A DNA stretch of 64,000 bases from Undaria pinnatifida (Eukaryota > Sar > Phaeophyceae > Laminariales > Alariaceae), in the NCBI GenBank assembly GCA_012845835.1, contig JABAKD010000029.1, positions 5,172,000-5,235,999 on the forward strand. Reading direction: 5' to 3'. Below are positions 34,225 to 45,800 of this stretch, piece by piece. Each line of letters opens with the position of its first letter. Position 1 is the first letter of the stretch. A model generated the notes under the pieces. The model searched no databases. It had not been told where the DNA came from and saw only the letters and a program-made list of their open reading frames with translations. Position numbers and translations under genes: made by a program.

Positions 34225-34560
34225 GGAGTCACTGCTTCCGGCTCTACACTCTTTTCTACAGCGAGCGCGAGGAGAACTTCACCTGGGGGGCGTGAGTCAT
34301 TCTTAGTTGCGTCTATCGTAGGTGGGGGCGGAAGAAACCGACGGGTCCACAGGTGTTGCACTCAGTTCTACTCTAGGCAGGGGCGGAATCAAATGATCAA
34401 CATTCACTGCACCCGGCTCTACAGTGGGCCGGGGCGTGAGAAATATCTCTACTTACTACACACAGCTCTACTGCATGTGAAGGCGGAAGAAAATTGTCAA
34501 TATTCGCTGGACCCAGATCAGATGTTAATGTCGGCGAGAAAGGGACGGTGGAGGATATCT
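34225..34560 (+). repeat. Degenerate minisatellite, unit about 62 bp
   Basis: Units contain CTCAGYTCTACTSTAGGCR, then GGGCGGAA and TCAACATTCRCTGCACCC. About five diverged units can be followed. The same array, more decayed, lies at about 41215-41560 in the second family C copy. Confidence 0.65.
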
Positions 34561-34850
34561 AAGTGACCGCAGCTAGATCTATTCGGTGCGAGTGAGACAG
34601 CCTTTCAGCCATTTTTACCAAGCCGGGTCAACATTATCTCCCCTCCAACGAGTTAGACTTCTGTCGCTAGCTAGACCGGCAATGCGTGGCTTGTCAAGCC
34701 TTCTGCAGTCATGGGGGGTAAATAGCACTCATGATCATGTTTGGAAGGGCTCATGTTGCAGTATCAACGAGATAGAAGACGCTCACCTCGGTCGTTTAGA
34801 CGCCGGTTCGTCACGGCCGTTGCAATAAAATACGGAAATCCCAGAGAATA

Positions 34851-35744
34851 CGAGCTGGGCCGCCTATCAAACTAACATTCCGTGTTCCAGCCAGGCATAA
34901 AATTCAAACCACTGGGAGCTCAATGTTACTGAAAACATAGTTGGAATCGGCCGATCAACGCGCGTATGCACAATCACGTGTTTCTGCTACAGAGCAGGTT
35001 CCGGCGTTTAGAAACTTCACTGCACCACATCGTACTGGATTTAGAGAAGGTGAAACCGTTGTTTTTATATTTTTTCTTGCGGCGCAATTTTCAAATTCGG
35101 GTTTGCTTCGCTGTCGCCACATGGTCACACTAGTTCTGCCTCGCACACAGCATGCCACCAAGCGCTCCAACCAAGCAGCGATGACTGCGAACATCTGTAC
35201 CTAGAGTATTCGAAGATACGAGCACCGGGAAGTGGCGCCTGCGTCTGTTGTATACGTGCGCACGTGGCCGGAAGCCGGGACGCCAGCAATCAATATGGTT
35301 TACTTCCTTGGCAGACGCGGAGAACGCTGCAGAACGCTGGCGGCGAGGTTGGGAAGACGGGCGGCAGGGCGTCCTACTTACCGAACCACTGTCTCCCTCA
35401 AAGACTAGGAAACAGAAGCATTGTCTCCAGAGCTTCCAAAAGGCAAGTGTCATTTGTGCGAGTATGTGATCAGGTTGTGAATATTACTGATGCCAGTTGC
35501 GGCTCTTGAACGGCAGCCTGACACAGGACAGGACGCATTTCCGGCAGCACAACAACTGCCCCTCGTTTCGCGTTAGCTGTCACACAGCTGTATGTAACAT
35601 GTACATGTTCGCTCGTACGCGCTACAAACCATCTGCCGTGTTCAGTGTACCTCGTAGATGATCGTGGTTGACTACTGTTTGGAATTGCGAAATACGACTG
35701 CCGTGCGTCGCAGTTTGAACTTGACCTTCAAAGCTAAAACCAAC
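34851..35744. other. No gene seen
   Basis: Frames of up to 107 codons on both strands overlap each other (35130-35453 minus, 35248-35509 plus) without recognisable domains. Confidence 0.4.
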
Positions 35745-36165
35745 TGTAATCATACAGCAGTCTCACGCAAGAAGGAAACGCATCCAGCAGCATAAAACGG
35801 GTCTCTCGTTGCCTGTCGGCCTGACCCTTAGTGCTGTACGACATAGTTCGGGTTATAGTTGAATGCCTGGCGAGATGTAATACTGTCTTCAACTGCTGAA
35901 ATGCTGATCAAAATGTACAACGAAGTGTAATCTTACCGCACTCTCAGACATCTCAAGTGTAATCATACAACAGTCTCACGCAAGAAGGAAGCGCGTCCAG
36001 TAGCATGAAACGGGCCTCTCGTTGCCTGTCGGCCTGACCCTTACTGCTGTACTACATAGTATGGCTTATAAAGGAATGCCCGGCAAGGTGAAAAGCTGTT
36101 GTGAAACTACTGAACTGCTGAATATTTTTTTCAACGTACCTAGTGTAATCGTACAGCAGTCGCAA
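35745..36165 (+). repeat. Tandem repeat, about 213-bp unit, upstream of transposase
   Basis: TGTAATCATACARCAGTCTC followed by ACGCAAGAAGGAARCGC and ACGGGYCTCTCGTTGCCTGT occurs at 35745 and 35958 (213 bp apart). A third start, TGTAATCGTACAGCAGTCGC, is at 36144. The array ends just before the first ATG of the transposase pseudogene. It may be the subterminal repeat of that transposon or part of its 5' region. Confidence 0.85.
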
Positions 36166-36170
36166 AAAAC

Positions 36171-38787
36171 TTGACGCACGGCCAAGGGCATTTTCACGTT
36201 CGACGCATTCTTGCTGATCCCGTATCTTCCTCGCCTTTTATCAAACTTAACACAACTACGCTCGTAACAGGTAAATCTCGGTTGAGCTTGGGTGTATTGA
36301 ACTGTGTCGAGGAATCGGTGTACAAGAAGCAACGCCGCGAAGGTGGTCCAAAGGGACGGTTTGCGTGGAGGCAGAGTCAGATGCTGACCGAGAGGCAAAA
36401 GCGGTGCCTCGAGCGTGCGTGGAGTCAGCGTGAGGTGAAGGTCAACAAGGAGTTCATGCGGCGCAGGCGCTACCTCACCGTTTGCAAGGCTGAGCTCGAA
36501 GAGGAGGTGGAAGGAGTGGAAGGCACAAGCAGCAGGATTCGCGACGCCATGTTCGACGACTTGGGCGTGCTTCTGCATGTTCGCGAGGAAACAGAGGTAA
36601 ATGCCAAGCCCGTGCGCAAGCCAGAAGAGCTGTCGAGAGCACAACGTACGCGTCTGCGTCATCAAGCGTTGGCAACACCCAAAATGCTGCGGCAGCTGCG
36701 TTACCGTTGGTTGCTCCAAGCTCATTATTTTGTAGAGGCGCTTGGAGCATTCCTTGCTGCCGACGCCTTCGGTGTTTCTTCAAAACGAAAGTACGTTGCC
36801 GACAAGAATATAGTCGAGAGTTCGAACGAGTCCTCGATGATCCGACTCGACACTTCCCTCGTACTCATTGCCAAACGCGTGGTAAAGACGAACAAGCTAC
36901 ACTACAAACCGTCAACCATTCTAGGGTGGGTGCGCCAATTTCGGACGCTCGGCCATTTCAAACGTGATGGTAGAGGTGTGCACGAGAGAGGGTGGATCCT
37001 GAGTGAGAAGGACATTCGGCTCGAACTCCTGCAGTGGCTATAGACCAAGAAGCGCCTTACGGCGAAAACGACCGGTGAATTCGCTAACAACATGTTGTTG
37101 ATGGGGAGAGGGGGCCTCGAGCGGCTGGACAAGTATGGGTTGAGCTTGCCAGTCTCGTCGACCACTGTCCACTCATGGATGGTCAAGCTATACTGCACGT
37201 ATGATCGTGCAGGGCAGTCGTACTACACCAATGGCCATGAAAGAAAGGATATGGTGGAGTATCGCAAGGAGTACGTCAGGGCAAGGAGGAGGCACGCCCT
37301 GCGTCAACGATGATCGAAAAGGGTGGAGTGGACACCGTTGACGGCGGACGAGAAGAGCAGCTTCGACGCACTTGTCGAGAGTGAGGACAGGTATCTGTCA
37401 GAGGTGATCCGTTTCAAAGACGAGCGGAGCGTTGAGGAGTGTGTGGAGTTTCACGTAGATTTTCACAGCGGGAAATCGAATGAGAAGCATGATAACCTCC
37501 GGAAAGAGATGGGTTCAGAGGGTGGAACACTCAGTGTCCGCTTCCACGAAGCGGCTGCCGCTCCCCGCCAATTTCGACACGACGCCGACGTCTGCAAGTG
37601 CAACAAGAAACTGTACCACATTGGTCAGGACGAGAGCATCTATCGCGCATACGCCACAGAGGGCAACGAGTGGGTGATCCAGGGCATGCGTGGATTGCGA
37701 AGGAAAACAGAGGGCAGGGAGAGATGGTATCCGCCTTTCAAGATGAGATCCATGGTTTTGGCTTTCCCATGACGGACACTGAGCTCACGAGGGTAAACCT
37801 CTTCCGGGCATCGGTCGGCGCCCGGCCTTCAATACCTCGCCTGGGATGTGGTTCTCAAATCCCGGAAAGAGCAGAGACAGGTATTGGACATTCGAAGAGT
37901 TCGAAGAACAAACAGTGGCCGTCATGGACTTCTTCGATGTCCTCTACCCTAACCTTCAGCTCATGGTCGAGGTGGATCACTCGGCGGGGCATGGTAAATT
38001 CCGCGAGGGCGGACTCCACGTGGGCAACCTGAATTTCAAGTACAGGGGTAAACAGATGATTGTGCAAGACACTACTATGACCGAGGGGTTCGTTTAACCT
38101 GGAGAGGCAAAGATGCACTCGAACAGCGTAAAATGGAGCACGAAGTTCATCCAAAGTGTCACCGAGAAGACCGTGGATGGTGTTCAAGTCGGGTGATCCG
38201 CCGCCGTTTTACGCATGCGACGCACAGCCGACGTGTCGAAAACGACACGCGGGAAGGTGGTGTTGGTACACGAGGCATACGCCGGAAAGCCAAAGGGGAT
38301 GCGACAAGTCTTGTGAGAGCGCGGTCTCTACGCGGAAGGAATATCGGCGTCGGCGGATCCCCCTTTCAAAAAGAAATTGGATGAAATCATCAGCAACTTG
38401 CCGGACTTCAAGAATGAGAAGCCCGCGTTGCAGCACACGGTGGAGGGGCGCGGCCACATTCTCCTGCTGTCACCAAAGTTTTATCCAGAGGTTGCCGGCG
38501 TAGGGATCGAGTATTCTTGGGGGATGTCGAAGTTCAAGTTCCGACGGGAGATCAACGACGAGGTGCCTGAGCATCTGCACAAAAATATCGTGGTGTCAAA
38601 GTGTCGGGAAACGATCCTCACGCTGAGACGGGTGCGCCGCTTTGCACGGCGCCGCCGAGACTACTGCCGGGCCTAATTCGAGCACGGTGCGATTGAATCG
38701 AAGCAAAATATTGATCAGATGCGGAAGGTCGCGAAGGCGCACTGCAACATCATCGGCATGGAGACTGGCTTCATCGACAATAAGTAA
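36171..38787 (+). pseudogene. DDE transposase pseudogene (Tc1/mariner-like signature)
   Basis: About 2.6 kb of collinear coding sequence broken by in-frame stops (TAG 37041, TGA 37311, TAA 38095) and several frame changes. The N-terminal half (36171-37043, 290 codons) is basic and helical. Next comes an HTH-type segment ending SSTTVHSWMVKLY and NGHERKDMVEYRKEYV. The catalytic core shows HIGQDESIY (first D, codon at 37629), MVEVDHSAGHGKF (second D, 37975) and GIEYSWGMSKFKF (E, 38509). The I-E-x2-W motif near the third acidic residue is shared with Tc1/mariner and related DDE families, and the same architecture is known in fungal and stramenopile DDE endonucleases. The basic tail ends at a TAA at 38785-38787. 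No TIR was located. Not functional as it stands. Confidence 0.85.
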
Positions 38788-39514
38788 CTGTGAGGCGGGG
38801 GGGGGGGCGGGGGGGTTCTCTTTTGAGGCTTCGGTCGTTCCTAGTACGTACGGACGATACGTGGTGCCTATCGATACGAACCCTCCGGGTAAAAAATGAT
38901 ACATACCTGTTGCATCTTTTGGTGAACGTAAACTTTGTGTTTTTCCTCTACAGGGGTGTACTCGTACATGCTTGAGCATGTATTGGTACGTGCAACACAC
39001 AAACTCTTACACGTACATACATAATACGTAGACTTCGTTCTCTGAACGCATTTGACTCATGATTGTGTCTCCCTCGGCAAACACGGTTGCTCTTGAGTGT
39101 CATTTGGTAGTGCGTGGTCGCTATTCTGTCTTCAACAAAAACAGGGAAATTTAGGACGAGATCTTCAGCAGATTTGAGGGAAACTGGTGCATACAGCGAT
39201 TTGCGCATACACAGCGCAAATCACATGTGTTTTTGGTGAAGTTTTAACAAGTGTTCCGCAAGATGCACATGAAGATAATGCCTGTAGTGCTTTTCTTTTC
39301 TTTTTTATCATTTTTTTCACGAATAATATAATCTTGAAAATCCTCCGTCGGGCATAACTCGGCCAAATAATATATATAGGAAAAAGAACCATTGTTATCA
39401 TGGTCGTACATGTCTGTGGAACAGGTTGTCAAATTTTGTGGAAAACGATCATAAATTGGGCTGGGAAGCCTCGGTTGAACACACTCCTCACCCTGTTGGC
39501 CGGTTTAGCTCGTA
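38788..39514. other. No gene seen
   Basis: Starts with a G run (38792-38812) directly after the transposase stop. The rest is AT-rich without a frame of interest. Confidence 0.45.
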
Positions 39515-42275
39515 CATGCCTTCGTTTTACGATACCTATTCACTCGCACAATGCTGCACCACACCCTGCAGCATTATTCCGAGCATGCTCAAAGGCTACC
39601 GCAAGATCAGATACAAATCATTTTTTTCATGAAGAAACAGAATCCACATGTCGATTATGTTTGTGCTATATGTTGCCGTTGATTTTCTTGGTTGTTACAG
39701 TAAGGAAGTTGTTTGTAATGATGTAGAGGTTCTAGCCCAGCAGCCTCTGGGCAGGTCGGCCTGTCGAAACCGTTAAGTTACACTTCCCTTAATCTCCTGC
39801 TAGATGTTTTATCCACACGAACACAGGTGAATTTCCTTGTACTAGCTGGCCTTCGAGTCTGGGAGTTACGTGGGAGGATGCCGGGGCGGCTGTATCAACC
39901 GTTTTTATCCACGGTTCTTCTTCAAGGCTATTTTTGGATGGGTGCCCATTGCTGTCTCTGGAGTACCACACCAGAAAACAAGGTAACTCATTGGCGCTGT
40001 CATAAAACAAGAAAGAACGCACAAGGTGCCGAAGTCCGTATTACGAGCGGTTCTTGGAAAGATGCAGGTCACCCTTGAAGTGACTCGTCAACCACCTCAC
40101 CGTGCTTCGCGCTTGGTGCGAGCAACGTTTGCCTAGGTGACGAAGACCCGACGTGCTTCTTCCCGGCATAGTGCAGATGCGAGGGTCTATGGTCATACTA
40201 CTACGGACATGCCCAAGCCGTGTACACCCCTCCCTCCCCGCTGTCTGCAACGACGCAATCAGCGAGATGCGCCCACTTTACATGTGGCGTGTAGCAAATC
40301 GCATACGCCTCGAACAACTTAACGGTATCGGGTGAATGAATGTACCCACCGTTGACGACAGTGCACGAAGCTGCTGCGACTAGTCTTCTGGGCACGACTC
40401 ACGCGCATGCAACCCGGCTGAACCAATTTTTGAATTGTAGTCTCCGTCGCAGGACCGTGATATAAAGACATTATCCCAAGATTTACCGTGGTCACCGAGC
40501 GGTTAACGCATTCTGGTTCCCACACAATCCCCTCCGGCCAAAGGTGAAGACAACTTTCCAGAAGCGGACGTTTTTCAGCGTCTCGAGCTGTGAAACCTCC
40601 ATACGTGCAGCGTACCCAGCGTTTGCCGCTCAATTGATGCAAGTCTGGTTATGGGTGTGGTGTTTACGGGTTCTCGGGCCATAAAAAGCTGGCAGATTCC
40701 AAAGCCATCACAAATGCAAATTCATCTGCCGCCGTACATCTCGCCGTGCGCGCGGGACGCACAGGTGGCTTTATTTCGAGTGATATAGCATTCCATAGTC
40801 GACGGCAGATCCGACTTCCATTCCGGGCTGAACGGTTGCAGCAGCCCCGAGGAGCTGTAGGTGAGAGTGATCGCATACATACTCTAAACCACCAACATAA
40901 TATTGCAGCTTGGTGAGGGCGACGTGCACCAGCTCCCCCGTAATACGTTACCCTCGAGGACATCGTTCGCGACACTTCCCGTTCTGATCCATTTTGTCAT
41001 TGAGCATCCAGCCTAGTGGACGAACGCTCCTTGTTGGGCGAGTACTATGCTACCTTGCCGTTGCCCCCAAGATAGACCCGTTTGCTTGGTCGTGGATGGA
41101 ACGAAAGGTGCCATTGTCCGACCCAGAACTAGGGCACCTACCTAAAAAGATAATCCTTTTTCTCGGGTCTTGCGTTGCCGCCGCCATTATGCTCTCCGAG
41201 GAGGTGGCCGTGAGGGTCACTGGTTCCAGCGACTGTGCACCCAGTCATACAGTGGGCGCGAAGATAAATTTGGCTGGGGGGCGTAAGTCGTCAGTCAAGC
41301 TCACCGTTTGGGAGGGCGGATCAATACCGTCCACAGTTGCTGCACTAAGCCCTATTCCAGGCAGGATCGCAGGGAAAGGATTAACAATCACGGCTCCCGG
41401 CTCCGAGTTGGACCGAGGCGACGCCGAAGAAAATATTCAACGTCCACTACACTCAGCTCTACTGTAGATGACGGTGAAACTAGATCGTCATTGTTTACGG
41501 CACGCGACTCTCCAGTTGGCAAGGGAGAGAGAGGGAGCGAAGAAGATGCCAATGTGGCTCCAGCTAGCTTCACTCGGAGAAAGCAAGATTGCCTTGTTGC
41601 GCGTAAAAGTGAGCCTGTGGCCCAACGGGTTAAATTAGCTTCCCTCCGAATTAGACTGTAGATGCTAGCTTTATCAGCAGGGTGGCTTTTCAGATCTTCC
41701 GCAGTCATTGGCGAAAATAACACTCATGACCTCGTTTGGACGGGCTCATATTGGAGTATCCGCTAAAGGAAAAACATTCACCTCGACGGTCGTCCAGACC
41801 CCGGTTCGTAACGGAAGTTGCACCAAGGACTGAATTATCCCAGGGAAAACATGCCTTCCAACTGCTATATACCTAGTATTTACTTGGCCGCACAAGACTG
41901 TGTGCGAGAATCGTACAGCTTTATTCCAAGAATTCTCAACAGATCTCGCAAACGTATAGTCGAAAAGGCCATTTTGTTCCCCTGAACCACAGCATCTAAA
42001 TGTCTATTGTGCGTATGCCATACGTTTGCCGTTCGTGTTCTTAGTTTTTGAACGAGCGGCGTTGCTTAAAACTATATAGCTCTAGGTTCTAGCCCACCAG
42101 CCTCAAGCCAGGCAGGCCTTCCAAACTCGTCATATTTCACGTCCCTCCATCTCTTGCTCGATATTCATATCTACGAGTACACAGCTAAATTACATATTGT
42201 GCGGTCTTGCCTTCGGGCCTGTTGGCTTTCTTGGGAGAGTGCTGTGGTGACTGGACTCAACTTGCATATCGTCGG
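39515..42275 (+). mobile_element. Unit flanked by about 0.4-kb direct repeats, possible LTR-like element
   Basis: Positions 39515-39905 and 41850-42275 are diverged direct repeats: ATGCCTTC, CTCGCACAATGCTG-type, TTATTCCRAG, ATGTCKATT-TG, GTTCTAGCCCA-CAGCCTC and GCCTTCGRGYCTG occur in the same order in both. Between them lies the second family C copy (40185-41850), which ends exactly where the right repeat begins. The arrangement suggests a non-autonomous LTR-type element with family C as its interior, but the first family C copy (33.2 kb) lacks such flanks. No gag or pol sequence is present. Confidence 0.5.
40185..41850 (+). repeat. Repeat family C, copy 2
   Basis: Collinear with 33165-34850 (see that entry). 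The frame at 40994-41467 (157 codons) is not conserved in the other copy, so I do not call it a gene. The tRNA-like A box is at about 40486-40510, and the decayed 62-bp minisatellite at about 41215-41560. Confidence 0.8.
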
Positions 42276-42581
42276 GGTTTCAGACGGCGCCGTAGACTTT
42301 CAGGCTTTCCATCCTCGAACGTTGACTGACATGCAACTGCCATAGAACAGCCTGAGAGCCTCCGCGCCTACTACGGAGAGATATTTCACTCTACTCTCTC
42401 GGTGTATTTCTGAATTCCGCGCCCGTCTACAAAGCCGTGTGTATCTCGACTTTAGCCCCGGGCTCATCAAAACGAAGGGGACGCTAATGCGGAGGCGTCT
42501 GCTGTGCCCGTTGAGACGCGAGACACAATATCCACCCACTACACGTTGGGTCTATTCCTTCTGTGCCGACGCGGCTGCCTT
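42276..42581. other. Presumed 3' flank of the transporter gene
   Basis: Lies just downstream of the stop codon of the minus-strand transporter, so it may include its 3' UTR. No clear polyadenylation signal could be picked out with confidence. Confidence 0.35.
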
Positions 42582-42863
42582 CTAGCATTCGATATTAGGG
42601 TTTTCCCCCCCTCGAGTATCCTTTATCCTGTTCCATGCCATGCAAGCGACGGCCAGTCGCAACGTGGCGAGCAGGTAGAACGCAAAGTGGTAATCGAAGG
42701 GGAAGGGGTGATCACCGTCGATGGAGAAGGCGAACAGAACCGAGCAGATCATAGGGGATATTGCCCTTGCGAGAGAAGATCCAGCCGCTGAGATGCCGTT
42801 TAACTCGCCGCGCCTATCCGGCTCCGCCGCGTTGTTCAAGGCCAAGGCGACGCCTATGTAGAA
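42582..42863 (-). CDS. Transporter last exon: TM10 end to C terminus
   Basis: 93 codons plus TAG. FYIGVALALNNAAEPDRRGE is followed by the TM11 segment GISAAGSSLARAISP, LFAFSIDGDHPFPFDYHFAF and TM12, then a short polar tail. Acceptor TTTCTCGTGGTTCAG. Confidence 0.92.
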   Translation of the reverse strand, partial: FYIGVALALNNAAEPDRRGELNGISAAGSSLARAISPMICSVLFAFSIDGDHPFPFDYHFAFYLLATLRLAVACMAWNRIKDTRGGENPNIEC

Positions 42864-45800
42864 CTGAACCACGAGAAACGATGAACGCCGAAGGGCCGAA
42901 ACATGCCGTTTGCAAGATTGGTTAATACGCGACCAGGCGGAAAAAAGGTCAAGGCAACAACCCCGTGATTGATCGGTACTTGTCGTCTTGGTTATGACGC
43001 ACGCTACCGGCACCTGCTGCGATCACGACCGAGGCATCATATGACCAAAGCTGCCGAAACGGGGTCACGTTCGGGAGCTGTTTATTCAGCACCTCGGAGT
43101 ACCCTTCACGAGCGACCCCCCTGTTCGTTTGTGGTCTTGCGTTATTTTTCTTGTTTTCTGCTGCAATATGAAGAACCCGGATCAGAATGGTAAACTACAC
43201 TGCGTAAACCAATCGCGTAAGATTTTCTGGTCAGCGACGTCCAGAGCCACCCGTACAAGTGGCTCAAATCCCGTAAAGTGACAAAGGCGTACCCCCGCTA
43301 TCGTAGCCTTGTTAATATTTCCAAAACGTGGTCTCGTGAGGTCGCAGCTTTTGCGGCCCAACTGCTGCAACGGCCACCTTCTGTGGCTAATCCCTCCAAG
43401 CGATCTACGTGTTAACCCCTAGTATTCCAACTTGCAGGTCCCAAGTTGGGCACAGTGGCAACGATGAGTAAACAAGACAAGACTCACCTTCTTCACCTTC
43501 AGCGAATACAATAGCGTTACTCCAGATGTATAACTCGACACAACCCAACTGTTTCCTTCACATATAAGTCCTGCCTCTTCAACTTTGGAAGGGACTCACC
43601 ATGTTCGAGCCCACATAGCTCGTGAACAGCAGGATGACCGTGATGATTGTGACGTGAGTGCCAGCATTGTTTGCATTTGAAAGAGGGGGGAGCAAGAAGT
43701 ACACGAGAAGCATGAAGACCGACCCCACCCTCTGGGACATCCTGACGCCCAGACGCGGGGTTATATTCGGTACGGCAAAAATCTCGTACACAAGCACCAT
43801 CAACCCACATGCAACGAATACCTGCCATAAACATGGGAGGAGGTGAGACGCGGGTCACGCGGAGGAAGGTGCAGATCTTAAGCGGAAGTCTGGGAACACG
43901 AACTACGTAGTAGTCGATTTGTTCACGATCGTGATGATCAACACGATCATGACGATGGTGTGACGATAGTCGTCACGGTCGGCATTGTCATCATCACAAT
44001 CGATGTCGTCCTTGCCTTCATTACATACGCCATCATCACTATAATCTTAATCATCATCATCACCATCGTCAACATTATCGTCATCGTCGTCGCCATTAGC
44101 ATGCGTATCTTCAATATGGTGGTCATTTTCCACCGTATCACCATCGCCGTCATCACCATCATCACATCACCATCATCGATATAATCATCTTTATGATCGT
44201 CATCAATACGGTAATCGTCATCACTATGGTAATCGTCATCTCAATCGTCAGCATCAAAATCAGCATACCCGTCACCATGATTACAGTGATGATTGTCTTC
44301 ATCATCGTTTCTCAAGCTAAGGGTGCGGTACCAATGTAGTGACTACCAGTTGAGGCCGCCGCACATGAGTTGCAATGCCCGGAAGTGCTACTCGTAAAAA
44401 AACACAAACGTATCAAGACGGGTACATTGGCCGACTACTCCGCAGTAACCTATCTATCTCGCGGCTCCCTCGGGTCCAGTACGGACTGGCGCGAATGCTG
44501 CACCGCAAGTAGTGGACGGTGCAGCAGTCAAGAATAACGAACATCCCATTGTGAAACATTATAGCACAATTGTCGACTTTGGCCAAGTATTAGCGAACGA
44601 AAGCGACTCTCACCCTAAACGCCGATTTCACCAGCAATACTCTGCATACACACATCAATCAAAAACGGCCGTTGTCGCCTTGGTCGCACCTGCCCGATGT
44701 GCTGACTTGTCCAATCCAGTCCTCCCTTGTCACTGGTGCTGAGGGACCACAAGGAGAATACCTCGTCGAACCCAGTGTATTCAAACTTGGGAATACGAGG
44801 AGGCGAGGCAGGGGCAAAAGGAAAGATTCGGTACAACTTTGGGGTGTACCTTTTGTCGAAAACAAGGCATCACATTGGGGGTAGCAAAAACTATTTATGC
44901 CAATGCAGGCCGCTTAAGGTCTTGGACCACCGCCGGCTAAGACGCGTGCTACGATAGAGGTGCCTCGGTTCGGCCAGGATCTTGTTCGGAAATCGACGAG
45001 GCTCCTCAACCTATTTATCCAAACTCATCCGAATGCCATTCTTGATTTGCAATATTCAACCACTATTTTTCATCACAGGGCTAGTTGGATTCATCGGGAT
45101 TTGCACTTCCACCTTGCTCGGCTTCATATATACTGTTGGGTGTATAGCTCCTCGCATGGAAGGAGCTCCAGAAGCGGAAATGAAAAATCTACTACTGTAG
45201 CATGTTGTCTGATCTGTGTCACCCGAGTTGAAAGTCACATACGAAGATCTAGAAAAAACGCGGAAACCAATCATTTCCTCCACGCGAGCACACCAGGATG
45301 GTTCTGGACGCCATGCTCTGCCGGACAAGCTAACCGCCCTCTCCCTCACCCTACGCCTGGCACACAGAAGCGACCCCCCGACAGCAAATACAAGACAGTG
45401 CGAAGACCCACAGAATATAGTGCTTCAATGAGGAGGAGGATGCGGATGTGCCTTTGCGGCAGCAGGCTCGACCGCTTGGCATCTCCAGTTTGACGCCCAG
45501 GGTTTCCCGAAACATCGCTGAGTTCGTTGCGTGCGCCGATGAGAAGGCTTGTCTCTGTATTCCTCGGCGGTGGATTCGCTGTAGATAAAGAACTCTGTGG
45601 AAGTACAGATGTTGATGTTTTAGCTGGCATGTAGATTGCCCCGTCACCATCATTCTCGTGCTCGTCGCCATCGGTGCGGCAGGATTCACACCACACCTTG
45701 GTGCTTGCGAACGGAAAAGAAACAAAAGCGAACGGGTACGTGGTTAAAAGATTAAAATGCTGTAGGTGAATCTCCGCGGGAAAGTTTGAAAGGCGGAGGA

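Larger units (their letters stand above)
33165..34850 (+). repeat. Repeat family C, copy 1 (about 1.7 kb)
   Basis: Collinear with 40185-41850. Shared blocks: GTGTAGCAAA-ATACGCCT, ATCGGGTG, GTGGTCACCGAGCGGTTAA, the CAGATCCAACTTCC and GGACATCG-CGCGACAC region, GATTCGTTTGCTT-GTCGTGGATG, and the CACCTCG near the right end. There is no long ORF common to both copies. Each has a tRNA-like box near its left third and a degenerate minisatellite of about 62 bp in its right half. Confidence 0.8.

Noticed and set aside
36066-36725. 219-codon minus-strand ORF
   Set aside because: It lies opposite the transposase frame, which has recognisable motifs; the minus frame has none.
40994-41467. 157-codon plus-strand ORF
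   Set aside because: It lies in the second family C copy; the corresponding region of the first copy does not keep the frame.
43947-44184. Hydrophobic 72-74-codon ORFs (poly Ile/Val/Met) resembling membrane segments
   Set aside because: They come from the ATC/CAT triplet tract within a transporter intron.
45079-45199. Plus-strand frame with a TM-like segment (GLVGFIGICTSTLLGFIY) after a good acceptor-like sequence
   Set aside because: It sits inside a transporter intron on the opposite strand, is only 40 codons long and has no partner exon.
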